A stretch of DNA of 64,000 nucleotides from JABDMH01 sp964428345 (GTDB lineage: Bacteria; Bacteroidota; Bacteroidia; Chitinophagales; Saprospiraceae), in the NCBI GenBank assembly GCA_964428345.1, contig CAYRYD010000011.1, positions 1 to 64,000 of the forward strand, in the 5' to 3' direction. This document shows positions 16,999-25,722 of this stretch, piece by piece. Position 1 is the first letter of the stretch, and every line of letters starts with the position of its first letter. The position numbers were made by a program, and so were the translations under genes. The notes beneath the pieces are model-generated. The model was not told the origin of the DNA. It did not search any database and saw only the letters and a list, made by a program, of their open reading frames with translations.

Positions 16999-18015
16999 AT
17001 GACAAATTTTAATGCCATTCCACCCAGTAAACCCAAATCTTTTTGGAAAAGGCCGGAAGGAATTACCGGTGTCATCTTCATACTCGCCGCCGTCGCCGGT
17101 GTCGTATACCTGGCGCCGACCCTGATCGCCCTGGCTTCCAATGTACTGTATCTGTCTTTAATTTTGTTGGTGCTCGGTGCCATCATCTACATGGTACTGG
17201 ATCCCCGGATGCGAAATCTTGTCTGGTATATGTACAAGAGTGTTATGCGGTGGATCACCGGTATATTTATCACCATTGATCCGATTGGCATATTGAAAAA
17301 TTATGTGGGAGACCTGGAAGACAGTCTCGGAAAAATGAGCAAGCAGATTGGCAATTTGCGTGGTCAGATGCGAAAAATCAAAACCCTGATGGAGGAGAAT
17401 GACCGGGAGATAAATCAAAATCTGCTGATAGCAAAAAAGGCCCAGGAACAGGGAAATGAAAAACACATGCTACTCTCCAGCCGGAAAGCGGCCCGGCTCA
17501 AGGAATCAAACGAAAAATACACGGAGCTGCACAGCAAAATGACGATCCTGTACCGGGTACTTGATAAAATGTACAAAAACTCGGAGATCCTGTTGGAAGA
17601 TACCAGAGACCAGGTAAAACTGAAGGAACAGGAACGGAAGGCCATCCGGGCTTCCCACAGTGCCATGAAAAATGCCATGGATATAATTTCCGGCAGTGGT
17701 AGCAAACGGGAAATGTTTGATGCCGCCCTGGAGTCCATCGCAGATGATCTCGCCAATAAAGTGGGTGAAATGGAACGGTTTATGGAGATGTCCAGTAGTT
17801 TTATGGATTCTGTGGACCTGCAGAGTGGTGTATTCGAAGAAGAGGGGTTGAAGATGCTGGAAAAGTGGGAAAAGGAAAGTACCCTTATGCTACTGGGAGA
17901 TGGAAAACGAAGCACATCTTCCGATACACTGGATCTGGATGAACCACGCAAAGAACGGGAGAAAATCAAGCGTTCCGGTGAAAGTTCGGGCGGATATGAA
18001 GGACTTTTCGACTGA
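16999..18015 (+). CDS. Membrane-anchored coiled-coil protein (338 aa), PspA-like texture
   Basis: The N-terminus has two strong membrane segments (about residues 16-38 and 43-66) and a third, weaker amphipathic stretch (80-98). About 180 residues of basic and acidic coiled coil follow (residues 100-285: YVGDLEDSLGKMSKQI ... LKEQERKAIRASHSAMKNAM). A polar tail ends in GGYEGLFD. The long helical hairpin with alternating Lys/Glu recalls PspA/IM30 proteins, but I see no decisive motif and PspA lacks such membrane segments. It is translated after the 183-aa coiled-coil gene and directly before a class A-like serine hydrolase (eight bases), likely one operon. Confidence 0.7.
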   Translation: MTNFNAIPPSKPKSFWKRPEGITGVIFILAAVAGVVYLAPTLIALASNVLYLSLILLVLGAIIYMVLDPRMRNLVWYMYKSVMRWITGIFITIDPIGILKNYVGDLEDSLGKMSKQIGNLRGQMRKIKTLMEENDREINQNLLIAKKAQEQGNEKHMLLSSRKAARLKESNEKYTELHSKMTILYRVLDKMYKNSEILLEDTRDQVKLKEQERKAIRASHSAMKNAMDIISGSGSKREMFDAALESIADDLANKVGEMERFMEMSSSFMDSVDLQSGVFEEEGLKMLEKWEKESTLMLLGDGKRSTSSDTLDLDEPRKEREKIKRSGESSGGYEGLFD

Positions 18016-18023
18016 TCCTTAGT

Positions 18024-18923
18024 ATGACCCGAATCCTGTCTGGTGCAATTCTGTTTGTGTACCTGTCCCTTGGATTTGGTTGCCGGTCATCATCTGACCT
18101 CGAAAAACTGGAATCGGCTATCCGGAAGGAATTGCAGCAAACCCCGGGTACTTTTGCCCTTGCCTGGAAAAATCTGAATACCGGTGAGGAATTGCTCATC
18201 AGCCAGGATACCGTTTTTCACGCCGCGAGTACAATGAAGACACCGGTTATGATCGAGGTGTATAAACAATCCGCTGAAGGCAGATTTCAACTGACAGATT
18301 CGCTGCTGGTTAAGAATGAATTTTACAGTATCGTCGACAGCAGTGTATTCGGATTGACGGTAGGAGACGACAGTGACGATTTGCTTTACCGGCAAATCGG
18401 CCGCCATCAGACAATCTATGATCTGGTCAGCCAGATGATCCAGGTAAGCAGTAACCTGGCCACCAATATTTTAATCGATCTGGTGGATGCCAGGAAGGTT
18501 ACCCAAACCATGCGGTCACTGGGTGCCACTGAAATCGAGGTTTTAAGAGGGGTGGAAGATGATAGAGCTTATGAAGCGGGTTTGAGCAACACGACGACCG
18601 CGTCCGATCTGCTGGTCATCTACGAGCATCTGGCTACCGGGACCCTTTTGGATGTTGCTGCGAATCAGGCCATGTTAAAGATTTTACACGGTCAGAAATT
18701 CAGGGACATCATTCCTGCTCTTCTCCCCGATGAGGTTAAAGTGGCTCACAAGACCGGAAGTATAACCGGTGTACATCATGACTCGGGAATTGTTTTTCTA
18801 CCGGACGGTCGAAAATATGTCTTGGTACTCCTCTCAAAAAATCTGGAGGACTTTGACCAGGGTACCCACACGCTGGCAAAAATCTCCCGGTTGATTTATG
18901 ACTATATGCTGGTATCTGCCTGA
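18024..18923 (+). CDS. Class A beta-lactamase-like serine hydrolase, lipoprotein
   Basis: 299 residues. The signal peptide ends in a lipobox (LGFGC, Cys20), so it is probably a lipoprotein. The catalytic SxxK is STMK in HAASTMKTPVMIEVY. The SDN-loop position reads SSN in QVSSNLATNILID. KTG is intact in AHKTGSITGVHHDSGIV. Class A-like enzymes hydrolyse beta-lactams or peptidoglycan peptides. The Glu166-type omega-loop Glu may be within EVLRGVEDDRAYEAG. It follows the coiled-coil pair with eight bases between. Real lactamase activity cannot be claimed from sequence. Confidence 0.85.
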   Translation: MTRILSGAILFVYLSLGFGCRSSSDLEKLESAIRKELQQTPGTFALAWKNLNTGEELLISQDTVFHAASTMKTPVMIEVYKQSAEGRFQLTDSLLVKNEFYSIVDSSVFGLTVGDDSDDLLYRQIGRHQTIYDLVSQMIQVSSNLATNILIDLVDARKVTQTMRSLGATEIEVLRGVEDDRAYEAGLSNTTTASDLLVIYEHLATGTLLDVAANQAMLKILHGQKFRDIIPALLPDEVKVAHKTGSITGVHHDSGIVFLPDGRKYVLVLLSKNLEDFDQGTHTLAKISRLIYDYMLVSA

Positions 18924-18938
18924 ATAGTGAACGGCTTC

Positions 18939-20360
18939 TCAGGGATTCTCGGCAACCAAACCCAGCTCTTTGGCTTTTTCCAGCATAAAGGCAAAGGCTT
19001 CATCATAGGTATTGGCGATCTGTCCGTCCAAAATGGCTTCCCGTATGGCATTTTTGAGGATACCCACTTCTTTGGATGGTTTGATCTTAAAAGTCTCCAT
19101 GATAATTTCGCCGGTGATCGGTGGCTGCCAGTTGCGTAATTTGTCTTTTTCTTCAATTTCGCGAAGACTCCGTTTGACCAATTCATAATTAGCGAGATAT
19201 CGCTCCACTTTTCCTGGATTTTTTGAAGTGATATCAGCCTGACAGAGCAACATCAGATCATCGATATCATCCCCGGCCTCAAAAAGCAGACGTCTCACGG
19301 CCGAATCGGTAATGTTTTCCCGGGTCAGACTGATGGGGCGAAGATGTAGTCTGACCAGATTCTGGACATATTTCATTTTGTGGTCGAGAGGCAGTTTGAG
19401 CTTCCGGAAAATCCGGGGAATCATTGCCGCTCCCAGGGCTTCATGGCCATGAAAAGTCCATCCGGTTTTTTCATCGAAACGCTTGGTGGGTGGTTTGGCT
19501 ATGTCGTGAAGCAATGCCGCCCAGCGCAACCAGATGTTGTGGGAATTGGCAGCCAGATTGTCGACGACCTGCAAGGTGTGATAGAAATTGTCTTTATGCC
19601 CGATGCCATCAATGATTTCTACGCCTTCAAGGGCTGCCAATTCCGGGAAAATCAAGTGCAGCAGCCCTGTCTGAAAAAGCAGGCGGAAACCTTTCGATGG
19701 TTTGGGACATTCCAGAATCTTGGTTAATTCTACCGTGATCCTTTCCTGGGAAACAATATCGATGCGATTGCGGTAACGGGAGATTGCCCGCAGCGTTTCG
19801 TCACAGATTTTGAAATCAAGCTGAGTGGAAAACCGGATAGCCCGCATCATCCGGAGAGGATCATCCGAAAAAGTCCTTCCCGGCTCAAGGGGAGTCTTGA
19901 TGATTTTCTCCTCGAGGTGGAGTAGGCCATTAAACGGATCTATGATCTGACCATAGTCATCCTGATTCAAACTAACTGCAAGGGCATTGATGGTAAAATC
20001 CCGTCGGTTTTGATCATCCTCCAGTGAACCCAGCTCTACCGCGGGTTTTCGACTGTCAGAACGGTAGGACTCCTTGCGCGCACCGACAAATTCAATCTCG
20101 CGATCCAGATGTCGCAACATTGCAGTGCCAAACCGTTTATAGATAGTGACGCGCGGAATCGGACGCAGGTATCCGGCCACTTCGTTGGCAAGCCTGATAC
20201 CATCACCCACGCAGACGATGTCCAGGTCTTTGGTTTCTCTGGCCAGTAAGCGGTCCCGGACAAAGCCACCGACCACATAGGTAGGTACTCCCAGCCTGAT
20301 CGCTGCCTTCTGAATGGTTCGAAAAATCGCTTGTTCTTCTTCTGTTATCGCAAAGATCAT
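18939..20360 (-). CDS. CCA tRNA nucleotidyltransferase / poly(A) polymerase family, HD domain
   Basis: Adds or repairs the 3' CCA end of tRNAs. The head domain has YVVGGFVRDRLL and the metal-binding DLD (KDLDIVCVGDG), followed by RRDFTINALAVSL. The neck with DPLRMMRAIRFSTQLDF is typical. A C-terminal HD domain (WAALLHDIAKP, then FHGHE) is the phosphohydrolase part found in many bacterial forms. 473 aa is usual for Bacteroidota. It is nine bases downstream of dusB on the same strand, a plausible tRNA-processing pair. Confidence 0.94.
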   Translation of the reverse strand: MIFAITEEEQAIFRTIQKAAIRLGVPTYVVGGFVRDRLLARETKDLDIVCVGDGIRLANEVAGYLRPIPRVTIYKRFGTAMLRHLDREIEFVGARKESYRSDSRKPAVELGSLEDDQNRRDFTINALAVSLNQDDYGQIIDPFNGLLHLEEKIIKTPLEPGRTFSDDPLRMMRAIRFSTQLDFKICDETLRAISRYRNRIDIVSQERITVELTKILECPKPSKGFRLLFQTGLLHLIFPELAALEGVEIIDGIGHKDNFYHTLQVVDNLAANSHNIWLRWAALLHDIAKPPTKRFDEKTGWTFHGHEALGAAMIPRIFRKLKLPLDHKMKYVQNLVRLHLRPISLTRENITDSAVRRLLFEAGDDIDDLMLLCQADITSKNPGKVERYLANYELVKRSLREIEEKDKLRNWQPPITGEIIMETFKIKPSKEVGILKNAIREAILDGQIANTYDEAFAFMLEKAKELGLVAENP

Positions 20361-20368
20361 TACCTCGG

Positions 20369-21358
20369 TTATGCGGTTAGTTCAGCAAAGCTGTTCGTGA
20401 TTTCATCCAGTATGGCCATGAGAATATCCGGGTCTGCTTCAGACACCAGCTGTGACCGGTAGGTTTTAATATTGGGTAACCCCTTGAAGTAGTTGGCGTA
20501 ATGTCTTCGCATTTCCAGAACCCCCAGGGTTTCGCCTTTCCACTCGATGGAGTGACGGAGATGTTGTTTCACCACTTTAACTTTTTCCTGAATATCCGGT
20601 GGGGCAAGGCTGGTACCGTGGTCTAAATAATGCCGGATCTGCTTAAATATCCAGGGATTCCCAATACTGGCCCTCCCGATCATGATCCCATCCACCCCAT
20701 AACGGTTTTTGTATTCAAGGGCTTTTTCCGGGGAATCGATGTCTCCATTACCAAAGATCGGAATCTGGATTCTGGGATTTTCTTTGACCCTGGCAATTAG
20801 CGTCCAGTCTGCCTCTCCTTTATACATCTGTTTACGGGTGCGGCCGTGAATCGAAAGCGCCCTGATACCCACATCCTGCAGCCTTTCGGCGACTTTTTCA
20901 ATATGCAGGGATTTCTCATCCCAACCAAGCCTGGTTTTAACGGTAACGGGCAGTGAAGTACTTTTTACAATAGCATCGGTGAGACGAACCATTTTGTCAA
21001 TATCCTGAAGGATTCCGGCACCTGCCATTTTACATACCACTTTCCTGACCGGACAGCCGAAATTGATATCCAGTATTTCCGGATCTGATTCTTCTACGAT
21101 AGCTGCCGCCTTTTTCATAGATTCGAGTTCGGCACCAAAAATCTGGATGCCGATGGGTCGTTCATGGTCGTATATATCCAGTTTTTGGACACTTTTTTCA
21201 GCATCACGGATGAGTCCTTCAACCGAAATGAATTCGGTAAACATCAGATCGCAGCCCTGCTCCTTGCACAGTCGTCTGAAAGGCGGATCGCTGACGTCTT
21301 CCATGGGCGCCAGTAAAAGCGGAAACTCCCCGAGATTAACCGAACCTATCCTAATCAT
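20369..21358 (-). CDS. dusB: tRNA-dihydrouridine synthase (DusB type)
   Basis: A flavin enzyme that reduces uridine to dihydrouridine in the tRNA D-loop. LLAPMEDVSDPPFRRLC at the N-terminus, DINFGCPVRKVVCKMAGAG with the catalytic Cys, VKTRLGWDEKS, SIHGRTRKQMYKGEADW and GNGDIDSPEKA are all family motifs. 329 aa is normal. It is translated just before the CCA enzyme, nine bases apart, and is divergent from nhaD. Confidence 0.95.
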   Translation of the reverse strand: MIRIGSVNLGEFPLLLAPMEDVSDPPFRRLCKEQGCDLMFTEFISVEGLIRDAEKSVQKLDIYDHERPIGIQIFGAELESMKKAAAIVEESDPEILDINFGCPVRKVVCKMAGAGILQDIDKMVRLTDAIVKSTSLPVTVKTRLGWDEKSLHIEKVAERLQDVGIRALSIHGRTRKQMYKGEADWTLIARVKENPRIQIPIFGNGDIDSPEKALEYKNRYGVDGIMIGRASIGNPWIFKQIRHYLDHGTSLAPPDIQEKVKVVKQHLRHSIEWKGETLGVLEMRRHYANYFKGLPNIKTYRSQLVSEADPDILMAILDEITNSFAELTA

Positions 21359-21514
21359 TCCCTTTATTAATTTCCAACATGCAAAGGTAAGGGAAATTTG
21401 CCGGGTGAAGCGAGGATCGTGTCAAGGATGGAAATTTCGGGTTAAAGGCTTAGTCTTAAAAGTAATTTATATATTGGTGACCTTTAAATTTCAGCTAACA
21501 CTAACCAGTACTAA

Positions 21515-22852
21515 ATGCTTACGCTCGTTGTTATTGCCTTCATTCTCGGATATGTAGCTATTGTTTTTGAGCATCCCCTTAAACTGGATAAAACGGTTCC
21601 GGCATTGATTATGGGAGCGCTGGTGTGGGGCTTCATCTCCCTGGGACACCTTGACGTCATGGGTGCTGATCATTCGGTAGGTCATATGGAAGAGGTGCTG
21701 CTGCATCACATCGGTAAGGTGGCTGAAATTCTTTTCTTCCTGATCGGAGCTATGACCATCGTTGAACTCATAGACCTCCACCGGGGATTTGCTGTGATTA
21801 CCAACCGGATCGAAACTACCAGTAAAAGAAAGTTATTGTGGTTGCTCGCAGTGCTTTCCTTTTTTCTTTCGGCAACACTTGACAATCTCGCCTCGACAAT
21901 TGTCCTGGTTTCGCTGCTGCGAAGGCTTATTCCGGATAAAACCGAACGACTTTGGTTCATATGTGTCGCAGTCATTGGTGCCAATGCCGGAGGTGCCTGG
22001 TCTCCTATCGGTGACGTTACTACCACCATGCTGTGGATTGGCAAGAAAGTATCAACACTCGGATTGATTGAAAATCTGATTCTGCCGTCAATCGTGTGCC
22101 TGATTGTACCAGTCTTTGTTTTATCCATGAAAAAGAACTTCCAGGGTAATATCAAAGCCGGTAGTTCAAAAGGCAGTAAGAGGGAAAAAGAATCAAAGCT
22201 ACTTAGTAGCCGGATCATGTTGATCACCGGCGTCGGAGGATTGATTTTTGTACCAATCTTCAAGTCGGTGACTCACCTCCCACCCTATGTGGGCATGATG
22301 CTGGCTTTGGGGGTGGTGTGGCTGATTTCAGAATACATCCACCCCGAGGAAGATTTCAATGAAGAACGCAAGCACCTGTACAGCGCTCATACCGCTTTGT
22401 CAAGAATAGAATTGAGCAGTATCTTGTTTTTCCTTGGCATCCTGGTCGCTGTGGCAGCGCTTGAATCGGTGGCGGTAACCGGCCATGAAGGTCACCCGGT
22501 TGGTATGCTGCGGTATCTGGCTGAAGGACTGGACACCCTGGTTCCCAACCAGGATATTGTGATTATAATCATTGGATTCCTTTCTGCCATCATCGATAAT
22601 GTTCCGCTGGTTGCAGCCACGATGGGTATGTATAGTCAGCCCATGGATGCCGAAATCTGGCACTTCATTGCTTTCTCAGCGGGTACTGGCGGTAGTATGC
22701 TGATTATCGGTAGTGCAGCCGGAGTTGCCGCCATGGGAATGGAACGCATTGATTTTATCTGGTATCTCAAGAATATCTCGTGGCTGGCTTTTCTTGGATT
22801 TATTTCGGGTTGTCTGGTATTTATCGCCTTATCGCCTTTCTTGCATGGGTAA
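21515..22852 (+). CDS. nhaD: Na+/H+ antiporter NhaD family
   Basis: A membrane protein of 445 aa with about a dozen hydrophobic segments. Family motifs include ATLDNLASTIVLVSLLRR and NAGGAWSPIGDVTTTMLW in the middle, and IIDNVPLVAATMGMY and GTGGSMLIIGSAAGVAAMG near the end, with Asp residues in the two repeat halves. It exchanges Na+ for H+ at the inner membrane and suits a marine or saline habitat. Its last codons overlap a small lipoprotein gene by eight bases. Confidence 0.92.
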   Translation: MLTLVVIAFILGYVAIVFEHPLKLDKTVPALIMGALVWGFISLGHLDVMGADHSVGHMEEVLLHHIGKVAEILFFLIGAMTIVELIDLHRGFAVITNRIETTSKRKLLWLLAVLSFFLSATLDNLASTIVLVSLLRRLIPDKTERLWFICVAVIGANAGGAWSPIGDVTTTMLWIGKKVSTLGLIENLILPSIVCLIVPVFVLSMKKNFQGNIKAGSSKGSKREKESKLLSSRIMLITGVGGLIFVPIFKSVTHLPPYVGMMLALGVVWLISEYIHPEEDFNEERKHLYSAHTALSRIELSSILFFLGILVAVAALESVAVTGHEGHPVGMLRYLAEGLDTLVPNQDIVIIIIGFLSAIIDNVPLVAATMGMYSQPMDAEIWHFIAFSAGTGGSMLIIGSAAGVAAMGMERIDFIWYLKNISWLAFLGFISGCLVFIALSPFLHG

Positions 22853-23210
22853 GTTCTTTTTCACCGTTCTTCTGGGTATTTCATTATTACTCGCTTGTAG
22901 AGACCACTCCTCCGAAGCCCTCACCGGTTCCTGGAGAGCAAATAGTGTTGTTGAAGAAGGAGATACATTGGACCTGGATCTTGCCAATGTTTTTCTTGAT
23001 TTCACCAAAGACCGGCATTTCCATTACAAGCACACCCAACTGGATTCGCTTTCCGGTACTTTTAAACTGGCGGACGGATTGATCAATCTCCATGTCCTTT
23101 CTCCCAGTGCAGACACGATCATTATTCAGTTAATGGATCTTACGGATGAATCCATGATCTTACGAATGAATCACGATGGGCGGGAACGCCTGGTCACGAT
23201 GGTCCGTTGA
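22845..23210 (+). CDS. Small lipoprotein, unrecognised (121 aa)
   Basis: The ATG at 22845 lies inside the nhaD stop region and starts MGKFFFTVLLGISLLLAC, a signal peptide with a lipobox Cys (LLLAC). The remaining ~100 residues are strand-rich and contain GSWRANSVVEEGD and a central FTKDRHFHYKHTQLDSLSGTFKL, like a small lipocalin-type beta-barrel (META/lipocalin-like pattern of Bacteroidota). A longer frame from 22713 has no signal peptide and is rejected. Likely an envelope protein cotranscribed with nhaD. Confidence 0.75.
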   Translation: MGKFFFTVLLGISLLLACRDHSSEALTGSWRANSVVEEGDTLDLDLANVFLDFTKDRHFHYKHTQLDSLSGTFKLADGLINLHVLSPSADTIIIQLMDLTDESMILRMNHDGRERLVTMVR

Positions 23211-23308
23211 TAACCATACCAATATCCAGGATAGTCTTCTGTCTCCAATGTTGATCGCTTATCAATTCCAGGTGCTTTTCCTGTTATAAAGTAAAATATT
23301 ACTGATTA

Positions 23309-23339
23309 TTTGTGTTAGAACAGGAAAGTTTTATATTTT
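23309..23339 (+). promoter_or_regulatory. Promoter of the LRR-SprB adhesin gene
   Basis: TTTG (23309-23312) and TATATTTT (23332-23339, one mismatch to TAnnTTTG) are exactly 19 bases apart, 54 bases before the TTG start at 23393. This is the Bacteroidota sigma-A layout. Confidence 0.55.
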
Positions 23340-23392
23340 AATTGAGGTAATTCCGGAGGCTGTTGCTTCCGTCGCATTAGAACTCCAAAACT

Positions 23393-24946
23393 TTGAAACC
23401 ACCCGTTGTCCTGATATTGACTCTGGCCATGGCCTTACTCCTTTCAAGATTCATCTGGCAGAGGATGGTACCGGTGGATGACCAGACTTCCGGCTTGATC
23501 CTGCATGGAAATGATAATTGCGATCATCCGGATTACGAAACTCTGGTTGCCCTTTATCACGCGACCAACGGGTCCGGCTGGACAATCAGTACCAATTGGT
23601 TGGATACCTGTGATGTATGTGAATGGTACGGAGTTCTTTGCCACAATAACCGGGTAATAAGCATTAGCCTCTCGAATAATCATTTGAAAGGCACCATCCC
23701 TCCAGAGATCGGAGAGATGGAAACACTGCGTTCACTACGAATGGAAAACAACCAATTGAGTGGTCCCATCCCTTTGGAAATTGGCAATCTAAGTGAGCTC
23801 ACGAATATGGATTTGAGGGGCAACTCGCTTGAAGGACCACTTCCCGAAAGCCTGGGTAATCTGTCGTCGCTTCGCACCTTGTATCTGCAGAACAATAATC
23901 TTATCGGTACTATTCCCGATGAAATGGGAAGTCTGAATCAACTGGTAACCCTTTATCTGGACCAAAACGAACTTTCGGGATCCATCTCTCAGGGACTAGT
24001 TAATCTGAACAGTATTAAGATCCTCAGCCTCAGCCGGAACAACTTATCGGGGGAAGTACCTGGATTCCTGGAAAACTTGACTACCCTGGAAATTCTTGAG
24101 TTGGACAATAATGATTTCTCCGGACAAGTACCGGCATTCCATGGTTTGTCGAACCTGAAGATCCTTCGACTGGGGAATAACCGGTTGTCCGGGAATATTC
24201 CACCGGAATTGGGTGATTTGGCAGGTCTGACATCGCTGGATCTCTATAATAATCAATTGAGTGGTGAAATTCCATCCCAGTTAGGCAATCTGATTTCCAT
24301 TCAATTCTTGAGGCTCTACAGTAACAGACTTGAAGGTTGCATTCCCGAATCCTTCCGCAATCTCTGTGGCGCCAATGTTAGTTTCTCAGGAAATCCTTGT
24401 CTTTGGCAGGGTACTTTTACCGAATTCTGCAACGGGGCTTCCTGCAGTTTTAACGATTATACTCTATCCGGTATTCCTTCTACAACGATTTGCGCAGGTA
24501 TTACAGTGACTTTAACCGCTATCGGTGGGTCATCCTATCTTTGGAGTACTGGTGAAATAACATCCACGATCAACACAACTGTACTAAGGGATACCTGGTA
24601 TTATCTGACCCTGACCACAGCAGCAGGTTGTTCCAGGTTTGATTCAATCCTGTTGCAGGTGAATGAGGCGCCGATAGCCATGGTAACCGGCAGCGATGTT
24701 ACGATAATGGGTGGTGATGATGGCATGGCAACGGCTTCAGCAACGGGTGGTCAAAGTCCCTATTCCTATCGATGGAGTAATGGATCAACCAATGAGACTA
24801 TCAACAATTTATCGGCTGGAGAATACCGTTGTACCGTTTCCGATACCAATGGATGCATGGACACCGTCTTCATCGTCCTTACCGAACCTGCCTGTTTCCC
24901 GGCAGGAACTCCCTGTGACGATGGTGATCCCAATACCTTCAATGAT
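23393..24946 (+). CDS. N-terminal part of a giant LRR-SprB surface protein (broken by an assembly gap)
   Basis: The TTG at 23393 starts a signal-like hydrophobic segment. Residues about 45-90 form an LRRNT_2-type cap (DYETLVALYHATNGSGW). Then there are about ten plant-type leucine-rich repeats (LxxLxLxxNxLxGxIPxxLGNL), residues about 95-330. An Ig-like strand region and the first SprB-type repeat (GGQSPYSYRWSNGSTNE) follow. The frame is cut at 24946 by 100 N. Post-gap sequence (25047-28665) is in a different frame, but a missing 446 bases restores the frame (see findings), so I treat both parts as one gene of at least about 1870 codons. LRRs and SprB repeats point to adhesion or gliding. Confidence 0.82.
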
Positions 24947-25722
24947 NNNNNNNNNNNNNNNNNNNNNNNNNNNNNNNNNNNNNNNNNNNNNNNNNNNNNN
25001 NNNNNNNNNNNNNNNNNNNNNNNNNNNNNNNNNNNNNNNNNNNNNNCGATGCCAATGGTTGTTCCACGGCAGATCAGTTGATCTTGCAGACCGGCTGTTT
25101 TACGGCAGGAACTCCCTGTGACGATGGTGATCCCAATACCTTCGATGACATCGAAGACGGCTCCTGTCACTGCGCCGGTACACCCTGCCCGGCGATAGAG
25201 GCCGGGCTGATGCTGATCGATGCAGGTTGCTTCGGATCGGATGACGGTGCCGCTGCCGCTTCACCTTCCGGGGGTACAGCTCCTTATGTGATCCGCTGGT
25301 CGAACGGATCCTCCGGAAGTGCCATAAGTAAACTGTCAGCCGGCAATTACGGCGTGACCATCACCGATGCTCATGGATGCAAAGCGATGGAAACCTTTAC
25401 CATTTCGCAACCGGAACCGCTTACCACCCTTTTGACAGGAACCAATGAAACTTACCCGGATGCCCTGGATGGAGCGATCGATCTGCATGTTGAAGGCGGG
25501 ACCCCACCCTATGACTATCAGTGGTCGACCGGAGCCACTACCGAAGATTTGACCAATTTACCGGGTAACAGTACCCGGTACTCGGTGACGGTGACCGATG
25601 CCAATGGTTGTTCCACGGCAGATCAGTTGATCTTGCAGACCGGCTGTTTTCCGGCAGGAACTCCCTGTGACGATGGTGATCCCGATACCTTTAATGATGC
25701 CGAAGACGGATCCTGTCACTGC
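24890..25722 (+). repeat. 549-base coding tandem repeat (SprB + CDDGDPNT module)
   Basis: The stretch from GATGCCAATGGTTG through the CDDGDPNT module recurs at 25047 and 25596, exactly 549 bases (183 codons) apart, with near-identical DNA over about 125 bases. A third fragment ends at 24946. Near identity at DNA level argues for recent duplication or gene conversion, and explains the assembly break. Beyond 25722 the modules continue but are diverged. Confidence 0.8.
24947..25046. other. Assembly gap (100 N) inside a tandem repeat of the adhesin gene
   Basis: Exactly 100 N, a placeholder. The left edge is the repeated module GTPCDDGDPNTFND, and the right edge resumes inside the preceding module of another copy. 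The tandem period is 549 bases, and a true gap of 446 bases (or 446 plus multiples of 549) restores both repeat phase and reading frame. Confidence 0.9.

Noticed and set aside
24947..25081. Continuation of the LRR frame across the N-run to 25081
   Set aside because: The frame after the gap is an artefact of the 100-N placeholder; the repeat alignment shows the other frame is correct.
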